DNA of 64,000 nucleotides from Kangiella spongicola (GCF_003194565.2 NZ_QICH01000004.1:19638-83637), one strand, 5' to 3'. Positions 48,847 to 58,797 are shown, counted from the stretch's first letter. Numbers and translations are program-made. The notes: a model not told the origin generated them from the sequence alone.

Positions 48847-48972
48847 GAAAAAACCGCCAGTGGCGGTGGTTAGCTTGCGTAATGAGCCGATCTTAACAAG
48901 AGGCAACTCAGCTTACTAGCAAAAGCCGCCTAAGAAAATTTTTTAACCATAACTTTCAGTAATTATTTCAAA

Positions 48973-49920
48973 TTACCACCCCATCAATTTTGCCCAGTCA
49001 ACACTATCTTTGAAGTAATCAGAAAGCCTTATAAGATACTGATCACAGGTTTTAAGTTGGTTTTCTTGTGACCAACGGCATAGCTCATAAACTTTTTTCC
49101 CGCCATCAAACGTCTTGCCCAAAAAGAGTCTACTGTATTCAAAAACATGTCCATACAGCGATGGGGTTTTACTTTTTTCAATAAATGCGAAGACTTTTGT
49201 ATCATCAAGAACTCCTTTCGCTTTGACTAAAGTTTTTATGGTAGGCTTACCCTCGATAGAGACTTTTGCTTCATATATTTGTCCGTCATCCATAATCTTT
49301 TTACGCGCAAGAAGCTCAATACGAGGAACTGAGTCGGGTATTACTGGATGCTCACTTTGAACCTTATTACCAAGATTCTCTGCGTCTTTTACGAACTGCG
49401 TAGCCACTAGTTTTAATTTTTTTTGTATTTTCTTTAGTGCGGGCTCATTCTTATCCCAAGAGGAGAATAAGCCTTCTTCATCCTCAGCGTATCGATAGCT
49501 GAAGTAAAGCGGCTCAGGTTCTTTGTTACCATCATGCTTAAAATACGAAACCCTATAAATTAGATACCGCTTTGCACTACTTGTATCACTCTTAGCAATA
49601 TTAAGAACAGTTTCATTAGCACAAATTTGACGGTCCACTCCTGGGACCCTCTCAACACAGACAATCATTCGATCTGTTAACCTAACTTCGACTTTAAACT
49701 TTCGGTTTTCTTTAAAAGGAATATAGCCTGTAAAGATATTTGGACTTTTAAATCTATTAATAACAATTTTATTACGATGAAAAGCATCCATCAGGGCACT
49801 TTCTTGATAATTGAGCAACTGCTCAAATGATGAGTTTTCAGAAGAGCTCTTGGCGCTACTAGTTGTGGCCAGAGCAAGAAATAATACAAAACATTTACAC
49901 AGCCTATAAAATAAAAACAT
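48973..49920 (-). CDS. Exported protein of unknown function
   Basis: 315 residues that match no family I know. The first 23 residues (FYRLCKCFVLFLALATTSSA) look like a Sec signal peptide ending at SSA-KS, so the protein is probably periplasmic. The mature part is rich in Lys and Glu with beta-type alternation (KFKVEVRLTDRMIVCVER) and four mature Cys that could form disulfides (in CVERVPGVDRQIC, ELCRWSQ and LKTCDQY). GAGGGGA stands about 11 bases before the ATG. Together with the VanZ-like gene and the 728-residue gene it forms the islet inserted between htpG and adk. Confidence 0.75.
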   Translation of the reverse strand: MFLFYRLCKCFVLFLALATTSSAKSSSENSSFEQLLNYQESALMDAFHRNKIVINRFKSPNIFTGYIPFKENRKFKVEVRLTDRMIVCVERVPGVDRQICANETVLNIAKSDTSSAKRYLIYRVSYFKHDGNKEPEPLYFSYRYAEDEEGLFSSWDKNEPALKKIQKKLKLVATQFVKDAENLGNKVQSEHPVIPDSVPRIELLARKKIMDDGQIYEAKVSIEGKPTIKTLVKAKGVLDDTKVFAFIEKSKTPSLYGHVFEYSRLFLGKTFDGGKKVYELCRWSQENQLKTCDQYLIRLSDYFKDSVDWAKLMGW

Positions 49921-50054
49921 CCGTAATCTGTCCCCTCTAAAATTGTCCTAACACTTTGGCTTGCAGTTAATTTTAGTTAGATTTCACGTAAATTAAGCCA
50001 ATAGTCCATTCATACTCTAATACGAAAATCACAAGATGAGAAGTTTCAAACAAA

Positions 50055-50080
50055 AAAAGCCCACTAAACAGTGGGCTTTT
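50055..50080 (-). terminator. Intrinsic terminator of htpG
   Basis: AAAAGCCCACT (50055-50065), loop AAAC, AGTGGGCTTTT (50070-50080), followed on the minus strand by further T residues. Perfect 11-bp stem 20 bases beyond the htpG stop, so the islet genes downstream have their own promoter. Confidence 0.92.
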
Positions 50081-50099
50081 GGTGGTCAGAGCGGAAATA

Positions 50100-52001
50100 T
50101 TAATTAGCTAGCTTTAAAAGTAACTTATTGAGTTTACTCGCAAAACTGGCTGGGTCGTCTAGCTGACCTTGCTCTGCTAGTAGTGCTTGGTCAAACAAAA
50201 CTTCAACCCACTCAGCAAACTGTTCGTCGCCCTGCTCTTTTTCCACAAGGTTAATGAGAGCGTGCTCAGGGTTAATTTCAAACACTGGCTTTACGTCTGG
50301 TACATCTTGGCCCGCTGCTTGTAGCATTTTGACCATTTGCAGTGGCATATCACCTTGGCCAGCGACAATACAGGCTGGCGTATTGGTCAGTCGCATGGTC
50401 ACTTTCACATCGGCAACTTTGTCGCCAAGCACTGTTTTGATGCGCTCAACAAGCTCTTTATGCTCTTCTGACGCTTTCTCTTGGGCTTTTTTGTCTTCTG
50501 CATCTTCAAGATTACCTAAGTCCAAGTCGCCTTGTGTCACAGAAACAAATTGCTTGCCTTCGTATTCGTTCAGATGCGAAATTGTCCACTCATCAATGCG
50601 ATCATGCATTAGCAAAACCTCAATGCCTTTCTTGCGGAAAACCTCAAGGTGCGGACTATTTTTAGCGGCAAGGAAGCTATCTGTAGCAATATAATATATC
50701 TTTTCTTGCTCGGGCTTCATGCGCTCGATGTATTCGTCAAGTGAAACAGTCTGCTCTTTGCTGTCGTTATGCGTCGAGCTAAAGCGGAACAACTTGGCAA
50801 TTTTCTCTTTGTTTGCAAAGTCTTCGCCTGTACCCTCTTTGAGAACCTGACCGAACTCGTTCCAGAACTGTTGATACTTCTCTTTGTCTTTTTTCGCCAA
50901 TTGCTCAAGCATTTTCAGAATACGCGAAACTGTTGCGTTTCTTAAAGATTGGGTCACTTTTGAGTCTTGCAATATTTCTCGCGAGACGTTTAACGGCAAG
51001 TCATTAGAGTCAATCAAGCCACGCACAAATCGTAGGTACACAGGCAAGAACTGCTCGGCGTCGTCCATAATGAAAACACGCTGTACGTATAATTTTACGC
51101 CACGCACTCGGTCACGGTTCCACAAATCGAACGGAGCTTTTGAAGGAATATAGAGTAAGCTTGTGTACTCCTGCTTACCTTCAACTTGGTTATGGCTCCA
51201 AGTTAAAGCGTCCTGGAAGTCGTGCGAAATATGTTTATAGAATTCCTGGTACTCGTCATCAGAAATATCAGATTTGCTACGAGTCCAGAGCGCTGTGGCT
51301 TTATTTACTGCTTCAAACTCTTCTTTTTCAACTTTATCATCTTCCCCAGTCACCATCTTTTTCATCTCGACTGGCAGGGAGATATGATCCGAGTACTTAC
51401 CGATAATGTTACGCAGGCGGAACTCTTCTAAAAACTCTTCTTCGCCCTCTTTCAAATGTAGAATAATATCGGTACCACGGTTTTCTTTTTCAGTCTGCTC
51501 AATGGTGAACTCACCGTCGCCAGCAGACTCCCAAATCACAGCTTCGTTAATCCCCGCAGTCGCTCCACGAGTAACCACAGTGACCCTATCGGCAACGATA
51601 AATGCAGAATAGAAACCTACACCAAACTGACCAATCAGCTTGGAGTCCTTTTTCTGATCACCCGTTAGTTGCTGGATGAAGTCAGCCGTTCCAGATTTAG
51701 CGATCGTACCCAAGTTATTGATAACTTCTTGCTCGGTCATACCGATGCCATTATCCGAAATAGTCAGCGTCTTGGCGTCTTTATCAGTTGTGATACGAAT
51801 CTTCAAATCTGCGTCATCGCCGTATAGGCTACTATCTTTCAACGCTTTGAAGCGTAGCTTATCCGCCGCATCGGCCGCGTTTGAAATAAGCTCGCGCAAA
51901 AAGATTTCTTTATTGGAATATAGAGAGTGCACCATCAAGTGCAACAACTGCTTGACTTCGGTTTGAAAAGAATGCGTTTTTTTAGTTGCTGTTTCTGACA
52001 T
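50100..52001 (-). CDS. htpG: Hsp90-family chaperone HtpG
   Basis: ATP-driven cytosolic chaperone. The 633-residue product has the GHKL ATPase N-domain ([60 protein letters not shown]), the middle domain ([29 protein letters not shown]) and the C-terminal dimerisation domain. It is full length for bacteria and lacks the MEEVD tail of eukaryotic forms. A heat-shock-type promoter lies just upstream (52040-52066). Placement after recR follows the E. coli dnaX-ybaB-recR-htpG-adk order, with an islet inserted on each side. Confidence 0.97.
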   Translation of the reverse strand: MSETATKKTHSFQTEVKQLLHLMVHSLYSNKEIFLRELISNAADAADKLRFKALKDSSLYGDDADLKIRITTDKDAKTLTISDNGIGMTEQEVINNLGTIAKSGTADFIQQLTGDQKKDSKLIGQFGVGFYSAFIVADRVTVVTRGATAGINEAVIWESAGDGEFTIEQTEKENRGTDIILHLKEGEEEFLEEFRLRNIIGKYSDHISLPVEMKKMVTGEDDKVEKEEFEAVNKATALWTRSKSDISDDEYQEFYKHISHDFQDALTWSHNQVEGKQEYTSLLYIPSKAPFDLWNRDRVRGVKLYVQRVFIMDDAEQFLPVYLRFVRGLIDSNDLPLNVSREILQDSKVTQSLRNATVSRILKMLEQLAKKDKEKYQQFWNEFGQVLKEGTGEDFANKEKIAKLFRFSSTHNDSKEQTVSLDEYIERMKPEQEKIYYIATDSFLAAKNSPHLEVFRKKGIEVLLMHDRIDEWTISHLNEYEGKQFVSVTQGDLDLGNLEDAEDKKAQEKASEEHKELVERIKTVLGDKVADVKVTMRLTNTPACIVAGQGDMPLQMVKMLQAAGQDVPDVKPVFEINPEHALINLVEKEQGDEQFAEWVEVLFDQALLAEQGQLDDPASFASKLNKLLLKLAN

Positions 52002-52039
52002 ATTCTTACTTTCAATAGGTTAACTGACAGTACCTCTAG

Positions 52040-52066
52040 AATGGGGTTGAGTTAGAATTTTTCAAT
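52040..52066 (-). promoter_or_regulatory. Sigma-32 (heat-shock) promoter of htpG
   Basis: On the minus strand ATTGAA (-35, plus 52061-52066) is followed after 14 bases by CCCCATT (-10, plus 52040-52046). CCCCAT is the hallmark of sigma-32 promoters and the spacing is right. It lies about 40 bases before the htpG ATG. Known heat induction of htpG in other bacteria agrees. Confidence 0.7.
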
Positions 52067-52088
52067 AGAATTTTTCTACCGAATACAA

Positions 52089-52113
52089 AAAAGCCAGCAA
52101 CAAGCTGGCTTTT
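52089..52113 (-). terminator. Intrinsic terminator of the small lipoprotein gene
   Basis: AAAAGCCAGC (52089-52098), loop AACAA, GCTGGCTTTT (52104-52113), with T-tail TTTTTTG on the minus strand. It ends the S41/lipoprotein transcript and separates it from htpG. Confidence 0.9.
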
Positions 52114-52130
52114 CGATGATAAGACTTACT

Positions 52131-52511
52131 TTACCCCATAGGATTACAAGATACAGTCTCAAGGATAAAGATATCGCTCGACTTTGAATCCACCAGAAAG
52201 CAGGTGTCTTCTAAGTGATAAAGCTCAAATTTGCGCGGCATTTCGGTAATTCGTCCTTGCGCCGGATTACCGTCGACCATTACTGGTTTGCGCTGGATAA
52301 AAAGACGATTGTCTGTGCTAAATATATCATCCGCAAGAGCGACATTAGCACCTGGCATAATTTGATTAATAATACCGGCGATTTCGTCCTTAGCTTCTTT
52401 ATCAAAGCCTACAATTGTAGCGGGCAAGGCTTTCTCCTTGTCCCACTCCGTTGTTTTACACCCCATTAATCCAAGTGTTAAGGCCACCAAACCAATCCAA
52501 AGTTTATTCAT
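52131..52511 (-). CDS. Small lipoprotein of unknown function
   Basis: 126 residues. The signal peptide MNKLWIGLVALTLGLMGC ends in a lipobox (LMGC, Cys18), so the protein is a lipid-anchored envelope protein. The mature part has no family I recognise; it has two further Cys (DTCFLV, VSCNPMG) that may pair. The ATG overlaps the last 8 bases of the upstream S41 gene (ATGAATAA carries both the start and the S41 stop), with GGAG 7 bases before, so translation is probably coupled to that gene. A terminator follows. Confidence 0.82.
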   Translation of the reverse strand: MNKLWIGLVALTLGLMGCKTTEWDKEKALPATIVGFDKEAKDEIAGIINQIMPGANVALADDIFSTDNRLFIQRKPVMVDGNPAQGRITEMPRKFELYHLEDTCFLVDSKSSDIFILETVSCNPMG

Positions 52512-54123
52512 TTCTCAACTCCTTTGGGATTTCTAAGAACTTGCTTTGCTCCATAAACAAGCGCTGCTGGACTCTATCAGAGTTAAGCAAAGACTCAGGC
52601 GAAACATAGGCTTTTTGAGCATGGCGCTTAGCTTGCTTATTAGAAGTACCTGCTGGACAAGCTCCTGTTGCTTGGTACTCAAGAGCAGCCGCAAGTAACG
52701 CTTCATCTGGGTCGCCTAAAAGATGGTTGAAGTCATCTTCAACTACACAGCCTTTTACGAAGTCTTGGCCGTTATCAGTTGAAGAAGGTACGAAACCGTC
52801 AGCGTATTCGCCAAAACCTTTATCGTTCTCGCCGCTAAACTGGATGGTGAAGTAAGTTGTACCGCAGTTATCGGTTGGGTAGAAGCCATAAGGTTTACCA
52901 CAAGTGGTATCACCAATTAATATTACTTCAACATCAATACCACGAAGGCCATTAATAAATGCTTCACTGGCGGAGCAAGTGCCTGGCATGGATAACACAA
53001 AAACACGGTTCAAGTTTAGACTTGGTAGAACACCACCTGGTGCAGTCGCTTCACTCGACGTAGTGCTGTAGAAAGGTGTTGGCTGTAATGCTTCACCAGT
53101 TACAGGGTTAAAGTTTGGGTGTTGATCGTTCCAAACGGTCTCTTCGAATACCCTACCCGACGTTTGCGCATCGCCAGCAACCATGTAAGCAAGCTGGCTT
53201 GAAATAAAGAGGAAACCGCCACCGTTGTAACGCAAATCAACGACTAGGTCTTGAACACCTTGGTTAGAGAAGTTTACAAAGGCATCAATAAGCTCCTGCT
53301 CGGCAATTCGTGTACCAAAGGTATTAAACTGCATATACCCCACATTACCACTAGCAGTGTTGAAAATTTGTTCATTTTGCACAGGATCAGAAGTCACGAT
53401 TGCAGACGTTAACGAGACAGTACGATTAGTGTTACTTCCTAAGTCACGAATAACAAACTCGTGAGTCTCGCCTTCTTCAGCAGGAAATAAACCTGCGTTT
53501 AGGATGTTGGCATCGCCATCGACAACTGCCGCACCATCAATCTCGATAATTTCAGCTCCACGAGTAATTCCCTCTGCTGAGGCTGGAGAGTTGGGCTCTG
53601 TATAGGCAATAAATATTTGACGTGGAGGCGCTGAACTAACCAATTTAATACGGAAACCGTAACCGGACGAAGCACCTGTGGAAGCTTGTTGTTGGTAATC
53701 ATCGGTATCCATAAAGAAATGGAAATTATCTTTATTATTTCCCGAGTTCGTGGTCGCCGTGGTTTTTAAAACATCGAAATACTCGGTTGGTAAGCCAAAG
53801 TTAGCAGGGTTTTGATCCTGAATTTCATCATACCAAAGGTAGGTATTATTGCTCCAAGAGCGGAGCTAGTGCTTTTCGTATAGGTAGCTACCCTGTTGAT
53901 CAGGCCATGGATTACCGTTGATATCATTACCAGAACGCGGATTTTCACAACGGGCTACAAAGTTGGACTCGTCTTCATAGACACCAGCAGTCCATGTTGG
54001 AGCTTCGCTAACTGGCGGCTCTGGTTCTGCCGAATCTGAACTACCACCACCCCCACAGGCAGTTAACATCAAGCCTAATGCACCAAGCGTAAACACTTTT
54101 AGTTTTATAAATTCTTTTTTCAT
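52504..54123 (-). pseudogene. S41-family protease lipoprotein, interrupted by an in-frame amber codon
   Basis: Two open frames (54123-53866 and 53712-52504) share one reading frame. The 46 codons between them encode protein-like sequence that joins them (SWSNNTYLWYDEIQDQNPAN). The only break is TAG at 53868-53866 in YEKH-stop-LRSW, where homologues I recall have Trp (TGG). The N-terminal part is a lipoprotein signal (LMLTACGGGG, Cys23). The rest has a PDZ-like region (RGAEIIEIDGAAV) and the S41 active site: GTCSASEAFINGL with the Ser, and TTCGKPYGF with the Lys. The intact protein would be 539 residues. A recent nonsense mutation, a sequencing error or read-through are all possible; no frameshift or decay is seen elsewhere. 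Confidence 0.82.
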
Positions 54124-54247
54124 AGCACTACCTTTGCAAAATATATTAAATAAGCAAAGTTAATATACCCAAAAGGAGAGCATTAGTAAAAAGTATCAAT
54201 TTGTATCAAAGAGAGTTATAAATGTTGTGAAAGTGCTAGTTATGCAG

Positions 54248-54847
54248 CTAAGAAGTGTATGGTTTACGCCCTGAGAAGGAGTGCATTAAGGTTCCGCCGT
54301 CGATATATTCCAACTCCCCACCAAGAGGCACGCCGGAGGCGATTCTAGATAGCTCGATATTGGTTCCTTTTAGTAATTCTGCGATGAAGTGAGCCGTCGC
54401 CTCTCCCTCTACGGTAGAGTTTGTGGCTAAAATCACCTCAGATGGAGACTCTTCATTAATCAGTCGTTTTAACTGATCAAGACCAATGTCTTCAGGGCCA
54501 ATTCCATCAAGTGGCGATAAATGCCCCATTAGAACAAAGTAAGTCCCCTGAAAGCCGCCTGTTGCCTCGATAGCAATAACATCCGCAGGACTTTCAACAA
54601 TACAAAGCAAAGATTTATCACGACGTTCAGACTGACAGATCCCACATAAAGTGGATTCGGTAAAGTCACGACACCGCTGGCAATGATGAACCCCCTCCAT
54701 CGCAGCCTGAAGTGCTGAGGATAAATGCATACCACCACCACGGTTACGCTCAAGCAAGTTATAGGCCATACGCTGCGCCGACTTGGGGCCAACACCTGGT
54801 AAGCAGGTGAACGCATCTATCAACTTTTTTATCAATGGTGACTGCAT
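54248..54847 (-). CDS. recR: Recombination protein RecR
   Basis: Works with RecF/RecO to load RecA at single-strand gaps. The 199-residue product has the helix-hairpin-helix start ([23 protein letters not shown]), a four-Cys zinc finger ([16 protein letters not shown]), the TOPRIM domain ([26 protein letters not shown] split over two strands), and the C-terminal [18 protein letters not shown]alker-B-like block. It follows ybaB and dnaX in the usual order, but here a dispersed repeat of about 100 bases separates it from ybaB. Confidence 0.96.
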   Translation of the reverse strand: MQSPLIKKLIDAFTCLPGVGPKSAQRMAYNLLERNRGGGMHLSSALQAAMEGVHHCQRCRDFTESTLCGICQSERRDKSLLCIVESPADVIAIEATGGFQGTYFVLMGHLSPLDGIGPEDIGLDQLKRLINEESPSEVILATNSTVEGEATAHFIAELLKGTNIELSRIASGVPLGGELEYIDGGTLMHSFSGRKPYTS

Positions 54848-54894
54848 ATTTCTTTATATTAGATAAGTATTATTTATGTAGTATTAGGGTAGTA

Positions 54895-54993
54895 TTTTTG
54901 AGTTTGAGCGAGGCAGTACTGCGCGCAAAATCCGGAGTGTACATAAGTACATGAGGATTTGAGCACAGCACTAACAAAGCTCAGGCTCAAAAA
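54895..54993 (+). repeat. Dispersed hairpin repeat, copy 3
   Basis: Fifteen-base terminal inverted repeats TTTTTGAGTTTGAGC (54895-54909) and GCTCAGGCTCAAAAA (54979-54993) match at 13 of 15 positions. The middle contains GAGCGAGGCAGTACTGCGCGC, the hairpin TGTAC-ATAA-GTACA, then TTTGAGCACAGCACTAACAAAG. Block order equals copies at 18351-18427 (reverse) and 17018-17135. Non-coding, between recR and ybaB. The terminal repeats suggest a mobile, MITE-like origin. Confidence 0.75.
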
Positions 54994-55003
54994 GACACCA
55001 TAA

Positions 55004-55333
55004 TTAAAATGGTAGGTTCATACCTGGCGGAAGATTCAACCCCTCAGTCGCCCCGCTCATCTTCTCTTTAGTCTCTTCCTCAACCTTACGCACCGCTGCA
55101 TTTGTTGCAGCAGCAACTAAGTCTTCAAGCAACTCTTTATCGTCGTCCATCAAGCTTGGATCGATTTCAACGCGCTTAACGTCGTGGCGTCCAGTCATGG
55201 TAACTTTTACCATTCCTGCGCCAGCTTCACCTGTAACTTCTAGGTTCGCAATCTCTTCTTGAGCTTGCTTCATCTTTTCTTGCATTTGTTGGGCTTGCTT
55301 CATCATATTGCCCAAACCGCCTTTACCAAACAT
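55004..55333 (-). CDS. ybaB: Nucleoid-associated protein YbaB/EbfC
   Basis: Small DNA-binding dimer associated with the nucleoid. The 109-residue product opens [20 protein letters not shown], has the long amphipathic helix ([20 protein letters not shown]) and the strand block [20 protein letters not shown], ending in a Gly/Pro-rich tail ([11 protein letters not shown]). All are standard for the family. It lies 50 bases after dnaX and before recR. Confidence 0.96.
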   Translation of the reverse strand: MFGKGGLGNMMKQAQQMQEKMKQAQEEIANLEVTGEAGAGMVKVTMTGRHDVKRVEIDPSLMDDDKELLEDLVAAATNAAVRKVEEETKEKMSGATEGLNLPPGMNLPF

Positions 55334-55383
55334 GGCTTTACCTCAATGTTTCATTAATTTTTAACAATAACTAGAAAAGGGCT

Positions 55384-57828
55384 CTAGTCGTTTAAATAGA
55401 CAACTGACTGTCGATCAAGTTTAGCGCCAAATTTTGCCTGCAGCTCTTGGCCAAACGGATGCTGATTCAAGTCTTCACACGCTTTTTGTAGCCTTAGCTT
55501 TGCTTGATGTTGCCAAATTTCAGCTGGGGTATCCATGCTTGGATGCTTCAGCTGCCAGTCGATGGTTACCTCTTTTCCTAGGTAGCTGGATAACGCGCTT
55601 CGCACGCTTTTTTTCGCGCTATCTGTTAACAAAATCTCTTGTTCAGGAGCCAACTCTAACGTTAACTTTTGATCTGATGCCCAAATAGCACTGCTACTTT
55701 GAGCTATTTGGTGGTAAGTACCGTCTAATTCAAGTTTTTTTACTAAGTTTGCCCACTCCATCGCTTCTTCGGAAACGTTCAACTCTGGAATAAACTCAGG
55801 CTCATCATCCTCTGTCTGCGAACCGTTAGCTTCATACGCATTATCAGCTGATTGCTGAGTATTGACCTCATCCAGCGGGTTCTGGTCGAGCTCATGCTTT
55901 GCCTGCATCAATCTTTCGATATCGCTGTCGTAACTCACCGGCTCTGCATCGTCTCTATCTTTTTCTGCTGTCTCAGTAGTTTTTTGCTCTACTGATTCTT
56001 GAAAAATAGCTGGCTGTTGCGATTGTAGCGAATCGTCTCTATCTGCCTGAGGAGCTGGCTCTATGGATTGAGCAGCTATTGAGTTGTTTGAATTTACTGT
56101 TTCCGTTTGCGGTTTGGAACTTTCCACGCTTAAATTCAATCCCAATGCGGAGTGCAAACTTGCTAAAGCTTCATCGTCGCCACTAGTATCCGCTTGTGCT
56201 GGCGCCTGAGGCTTTTCAACAACTGGTGGTTGCTCAAAACCTAAACTGGAAAGATCTTCTTGATCATCTTCATCTTGCTGAATGAATTGCTCATAACCTG
56301 CAAAGTCATCAACTTCTGATTGATTGCTTTGCTCTTGGGTTACATTGTTAGTTGTTTCTTCGGTGCTATCTACTGAAGAAGATTGAGGCTGGGCTTTAGC
56401 ACTATTATCAGAGCTAGTATCAGAGCCAGTGAGTTTTGTTTCATTCGATTCAGCTGATTCTGTAGTAGGAGCTTGAGCGACAGGCTCATGGCGAGATTCA
56501 TCATCTTTTGAACTTTCTATAGCGCCAGTTTCATCGATGCTTCCTGCGGTATCCGATGATGGATTCACATCCCTCTCTGCTTCGCTATGCGCACTTTTGC
56601 TAAGAGCACTTTTGCTAAGAACGCTATCAGCTTCAGGCGCTACTTCTGAGCCCTGACTTTGAGTTTGCTCAGCTGAAGTTGTAGATGAACCGTTCGAACT
56701 TATACTAACTTTTTTTTTTGCGACCTGCGGCCCTTTTTGGTCAGAGCCTGTATCAATTTGAAAAGCTAACATACGCAACAGTGCCATTTCTAGGCCTTGT
56801 CTTGCTGTTGGAGCCCACTCGAGATCTCGGCGTGCATGCAAGCCTAACTGATAATACATCTGTAGATCAGAAGCTTCAAAAATATCCGCAAATTCAGTTA
56901 CATAGGACGCAGCGCTATCAAGAAGCACTTGTGTCGATTGGTAAACTGCAATTTGATGAATACGACTGAGTAGCTCTTTTAAGGCATCCGCAAAATCGAC
57001 TGGATAGTGACTCATGTCATCAACCGCTTTAATCGCCATAACACTGTCACGGCTGGCTAAAGCTTCGAGCAGTCGCACCATAAACTTATGATCGATAGTG
57101 CCGAGCATGGTACGAATGTCTTCTTCGAGAACTTGACCCTGACCATAAGCAATCGCCTGATCGAGCAAGCTCAAAGCATCTCGCATACTACCTTCTGCAG
57201 ATTGTGCGATAAGTTGTAGCGCGATGTTTTCGAAATCTATGGTTTCTTGCTCAAGAATAAATTTTAAATGGCTTGCGATCGTTTCTTCATCCATGTGTTT
57301 AAGATGGAACTGTAAACAACGGGATAGAACGGTCACCGGGAGTTTTTGCGGATCCGTTGTCGCCAATAAGAAAATAACGTGCTCTGGCGGTTCTTCAAGG
57401 GTTTTTAACAGCGCGTTGAAGGAGCTGTTAGAAAGCATATGAACTTCGTCAATCAGATAAACTTTATAACGACCACGAGTTGGTCGGTATTGAACATTCT
57501 CAAGAAGCTCTCGGGTGTCGTCAACTTTGGTTCGAGAAGCAGCATCCACTTCAATTAAGTCGACAAAGCGACCTTCATCAATTTCCGTACAGCTACCACA
57601 CTGACCACAAGGTGTTGCGGTAACACCCTCTGCCTCACAGTTAAGGCACTTTGAAAGAATACGAGCAATGGTTGTTTTACCGACACCACGAGTGCCAGTA
57701 AATAGATAGGCATGGTGCAAACGACCACTTTCAATCGCGTTGACTAAAGCGCGACTGACGTGTTCTTGACCACGCAACTCTTGAAAGTTTTTGGGACGCC
57801 ATTTACGGGCGAGCACTTGATAGCTCAT
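55384..57828 (-). CDS. dnaX: DNA polymerase III subunits gamma/tau
   Basis: Clamp-loader ATPase. Residues 1-220 are the AAA+ core: GTRGVGKTTIARILSKCLNC, a zinc site (CLNC, CGQCGSC), LIDEVHMLSNSSFNALLKTLEEPP and the sensor region ATTDPQKLPVTVLSRC. Domain III ends near residue 365. The tau-specific part (about 375-814) has a long acidic Ser/Glu/Gln-rich linker (380-660) and a globular C-terminal domain for binding the polymerase. The ten-A tract at codons 370-373 (56710-56719) lies at the junction between the two parts; a -1 shift there ends in a stop after one codon, giving about 374 residues, a gamma-type product. First gene of dnaX-ybaB-recR. Confidence 0.96.
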   Translation of the reverse strand: MSYQVLARKWRPKNFQELRGQEHVSRALVNAIESGRLHHAYLFTGTRGVGKTTIARILSKCLNCEAEGVTATPCGQCGSCTEIDEGRFVDLIEVDAASRTKVDDTRELLENVQYRPTRGRYKVYLIDEVHMLSNSSFNALLKTLEEPPEHVIFLLATTDPQKLPVTVLSRCLQFHLKHMDEETIASHLKFILEQETIDFENIALQLIAQSAEGSMRDALSLLDQAIAYGQGQVLEEDIRTMLGTIDHKFMVRLLEALASRDSVMAIKAVDDMSHYPVDFADALKELLSRIHQIAVYQSTQVLLDSAASYVTEFADIFEASDLQMYYQLGLHARRDLEWAPTARQGLEMALLRMLAFQIDTGSDQKGPQVAKKKVSISSNGSSTTSAEQTQSQGSEVAPEADSVLSKSALSKSAHSEAERDVNPSSDTAGSIDETGAIESSKDDESRHEPVAQAPTTESAESNETKLTGSDTSSDNSAKAQPQSSSVDSTEETTNNVTQEQSNQSEVDDFAGYEQFIQQDEDDQEDLSSLGFEQPPVVEKPQAPAQADTSGDDEALASLHSALGLNLSVESSKPQTETVNSNNSIAAQSIEPAPQADRDDSLQSQQPAIFQESVEQKTTETAEKDRDDAEPVSYDSDIERLMQAKHELDQNPLDEVNTQQSADNAYEANGSQTEDDEPEFIPELNVSEEAMEWANLVKKLELDGTYHQIAQSSSAIWASDQKLTLELAPEQEILLTDSAKKSVRSALSSYLGKEVTIDWQLKHPSMDTPAEIWQHQAKLRLQKACEDLNQHPFGQELQAKFGAKLDRQSVVYLND
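56710..56719 (-). other. Ten-A slippery tract in dnaX, likely gamma/tau switch
   Basis: On the coding (minus) strand the bases read GTC GCA AAA AAA AAA GTT AGT. With one extra A or a -1 shift they read GCA AAA AAA AAA AGT TAG, so translation would stop after one new residue. In E. coli dnaX a -1 ribosomal shift and in Thermus a slippage of RNA polymerase on an A-run make the gamma subunit at the same domain border. CTGAGC/GCTCAG may form a stem about 35 bases downstream. Confidence 0.7.
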
Positions 57829-57997
57829 AAAGTAATCAGTTTAGATATGCTTATCGTTTTAATGCAGAAACCATAGCACACTTTACTCGAATGGAAAATC
57901 TCTTTGTCTCAGCTAAAACTAGAAGAAAAGAGTTAATAAGCTTTTAAATCAACAAGATAGAAGTGATTAGCGATAAAACCTCAGCTTGTAGGCAATA

Positions 57998-58030
57998 AAA
58001 AACCGCTAAGTGTTGCCACTAGCGGTTTTT
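57998..58030 (-). terminator. Terminator of the 4.5S RNA gene
   Basis: AAAAACCGCTA (57998-58008) pairs with TAGCGGTTTTT (58020-58030); inside it AGTG/CACT can extend pairing. On the minus strand it is followed by TTTTATTGCC. It lies 35 bases past the 3' end of ffs. Confidence 0.85.
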
Positions 58031-58065
58031 GAAATCTTGATATAACTTTCCATTCAAAGTTATAA

Positions 58066-58165
<100 letters not shown>

Positions 58166-58257
58166 AGTTGCGCGCATTATCGCTCAAACGTTCTTAATAA
58201 TAAAGCCCTAGGCAAAAAATATTTCACCATTGCTCAAGCGGCCTTTGTCATAAGGTT

Positions 58258-58797
58258 TTAAAGTCCTTGAATAAAACCTTGTTTTATCAACTTTCCCAAA
58301 ACAGGATCAGCTTCATTATCACCAATATCAGCATAATCATAAGTCTTATAATCATTCCATTGATTCATATGTTCCTCAACAACCCAACCATTTTCCAACG
58401 ATGATAACTTAAACTGTTTTCCATCAATAACGAACGCATCTTTAAAGTCACCATCGTTCACAACGCTTTTTAGTTGCTCTAGTACTTTTTTCGTACTCTG
58501 GCTAGCAAGGCGATCAAATTCGATTCTGTAACCAACCTCAGGATAAGCTTGATAAAAGCTTGGGGGCTGAGTTTGCCAAAGCCTCCACAAAGCCACCTTA
58601 CTTGATCCTTCTTCAGAAAAGGCAATCTTGTCTGTAGAAAACCAAATGGTTATTAAAGACGATTGACCACCTTTGGTGACAACATACTCTGCTTTTTTTG
58701 CTACTGACTTGGGTTGAGCGATAACAAGGCTGGACAAGGCTAGAGCTAAAAAACACAAAATATATGGTAAGGCTAAAAGTTTATTGGACTGAAACAT
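58258..58797 (-). CDS. Exported protein of unknown function
   Basis: 179 residues. The N-terminus (LLALPYILCFLALALSSLVIAQ) is a clear Sec signal peptide, so the product is periplasmic or secreted. The mature part has beta-type segments (AEYVVTKGG, SLITIWFSTDKIAFSEEG) and a YRIEFDRLASQ block, reminiscent of periplasmic beta-sheet proteins that report DNA- or metal-bound states, but I do not recognise a family. The remainder of the gap to ffs (58166-58257) shows nothing notable. Same strand as the alkaline phosphatase genes upstream, 101 bases away. Confidence 0.7.
   Translation of the reverse strand: MFQSNKLLALPYILCFLALALSSLVIAQPKSVAKKAEYVVTKGGQSSLITIWFSTDKIAFSEEGSSKVALWRLWQTQPPSFYQAYPEVGYRIEFDRLASQSTKKVLEQLKSVVNDGDFKDAFVIDGKQFKLSSLENGWVVEEHMNQWNDYKTYDYADIGDNEADPVLGKLIKQGFIQGL

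Noticed and set aside
48847..48906. Extension of the VanZ-like protein by 20 residues
   Set aside because: Polar segment over a GC hairpin; the later ATG starts directly before the first helix.
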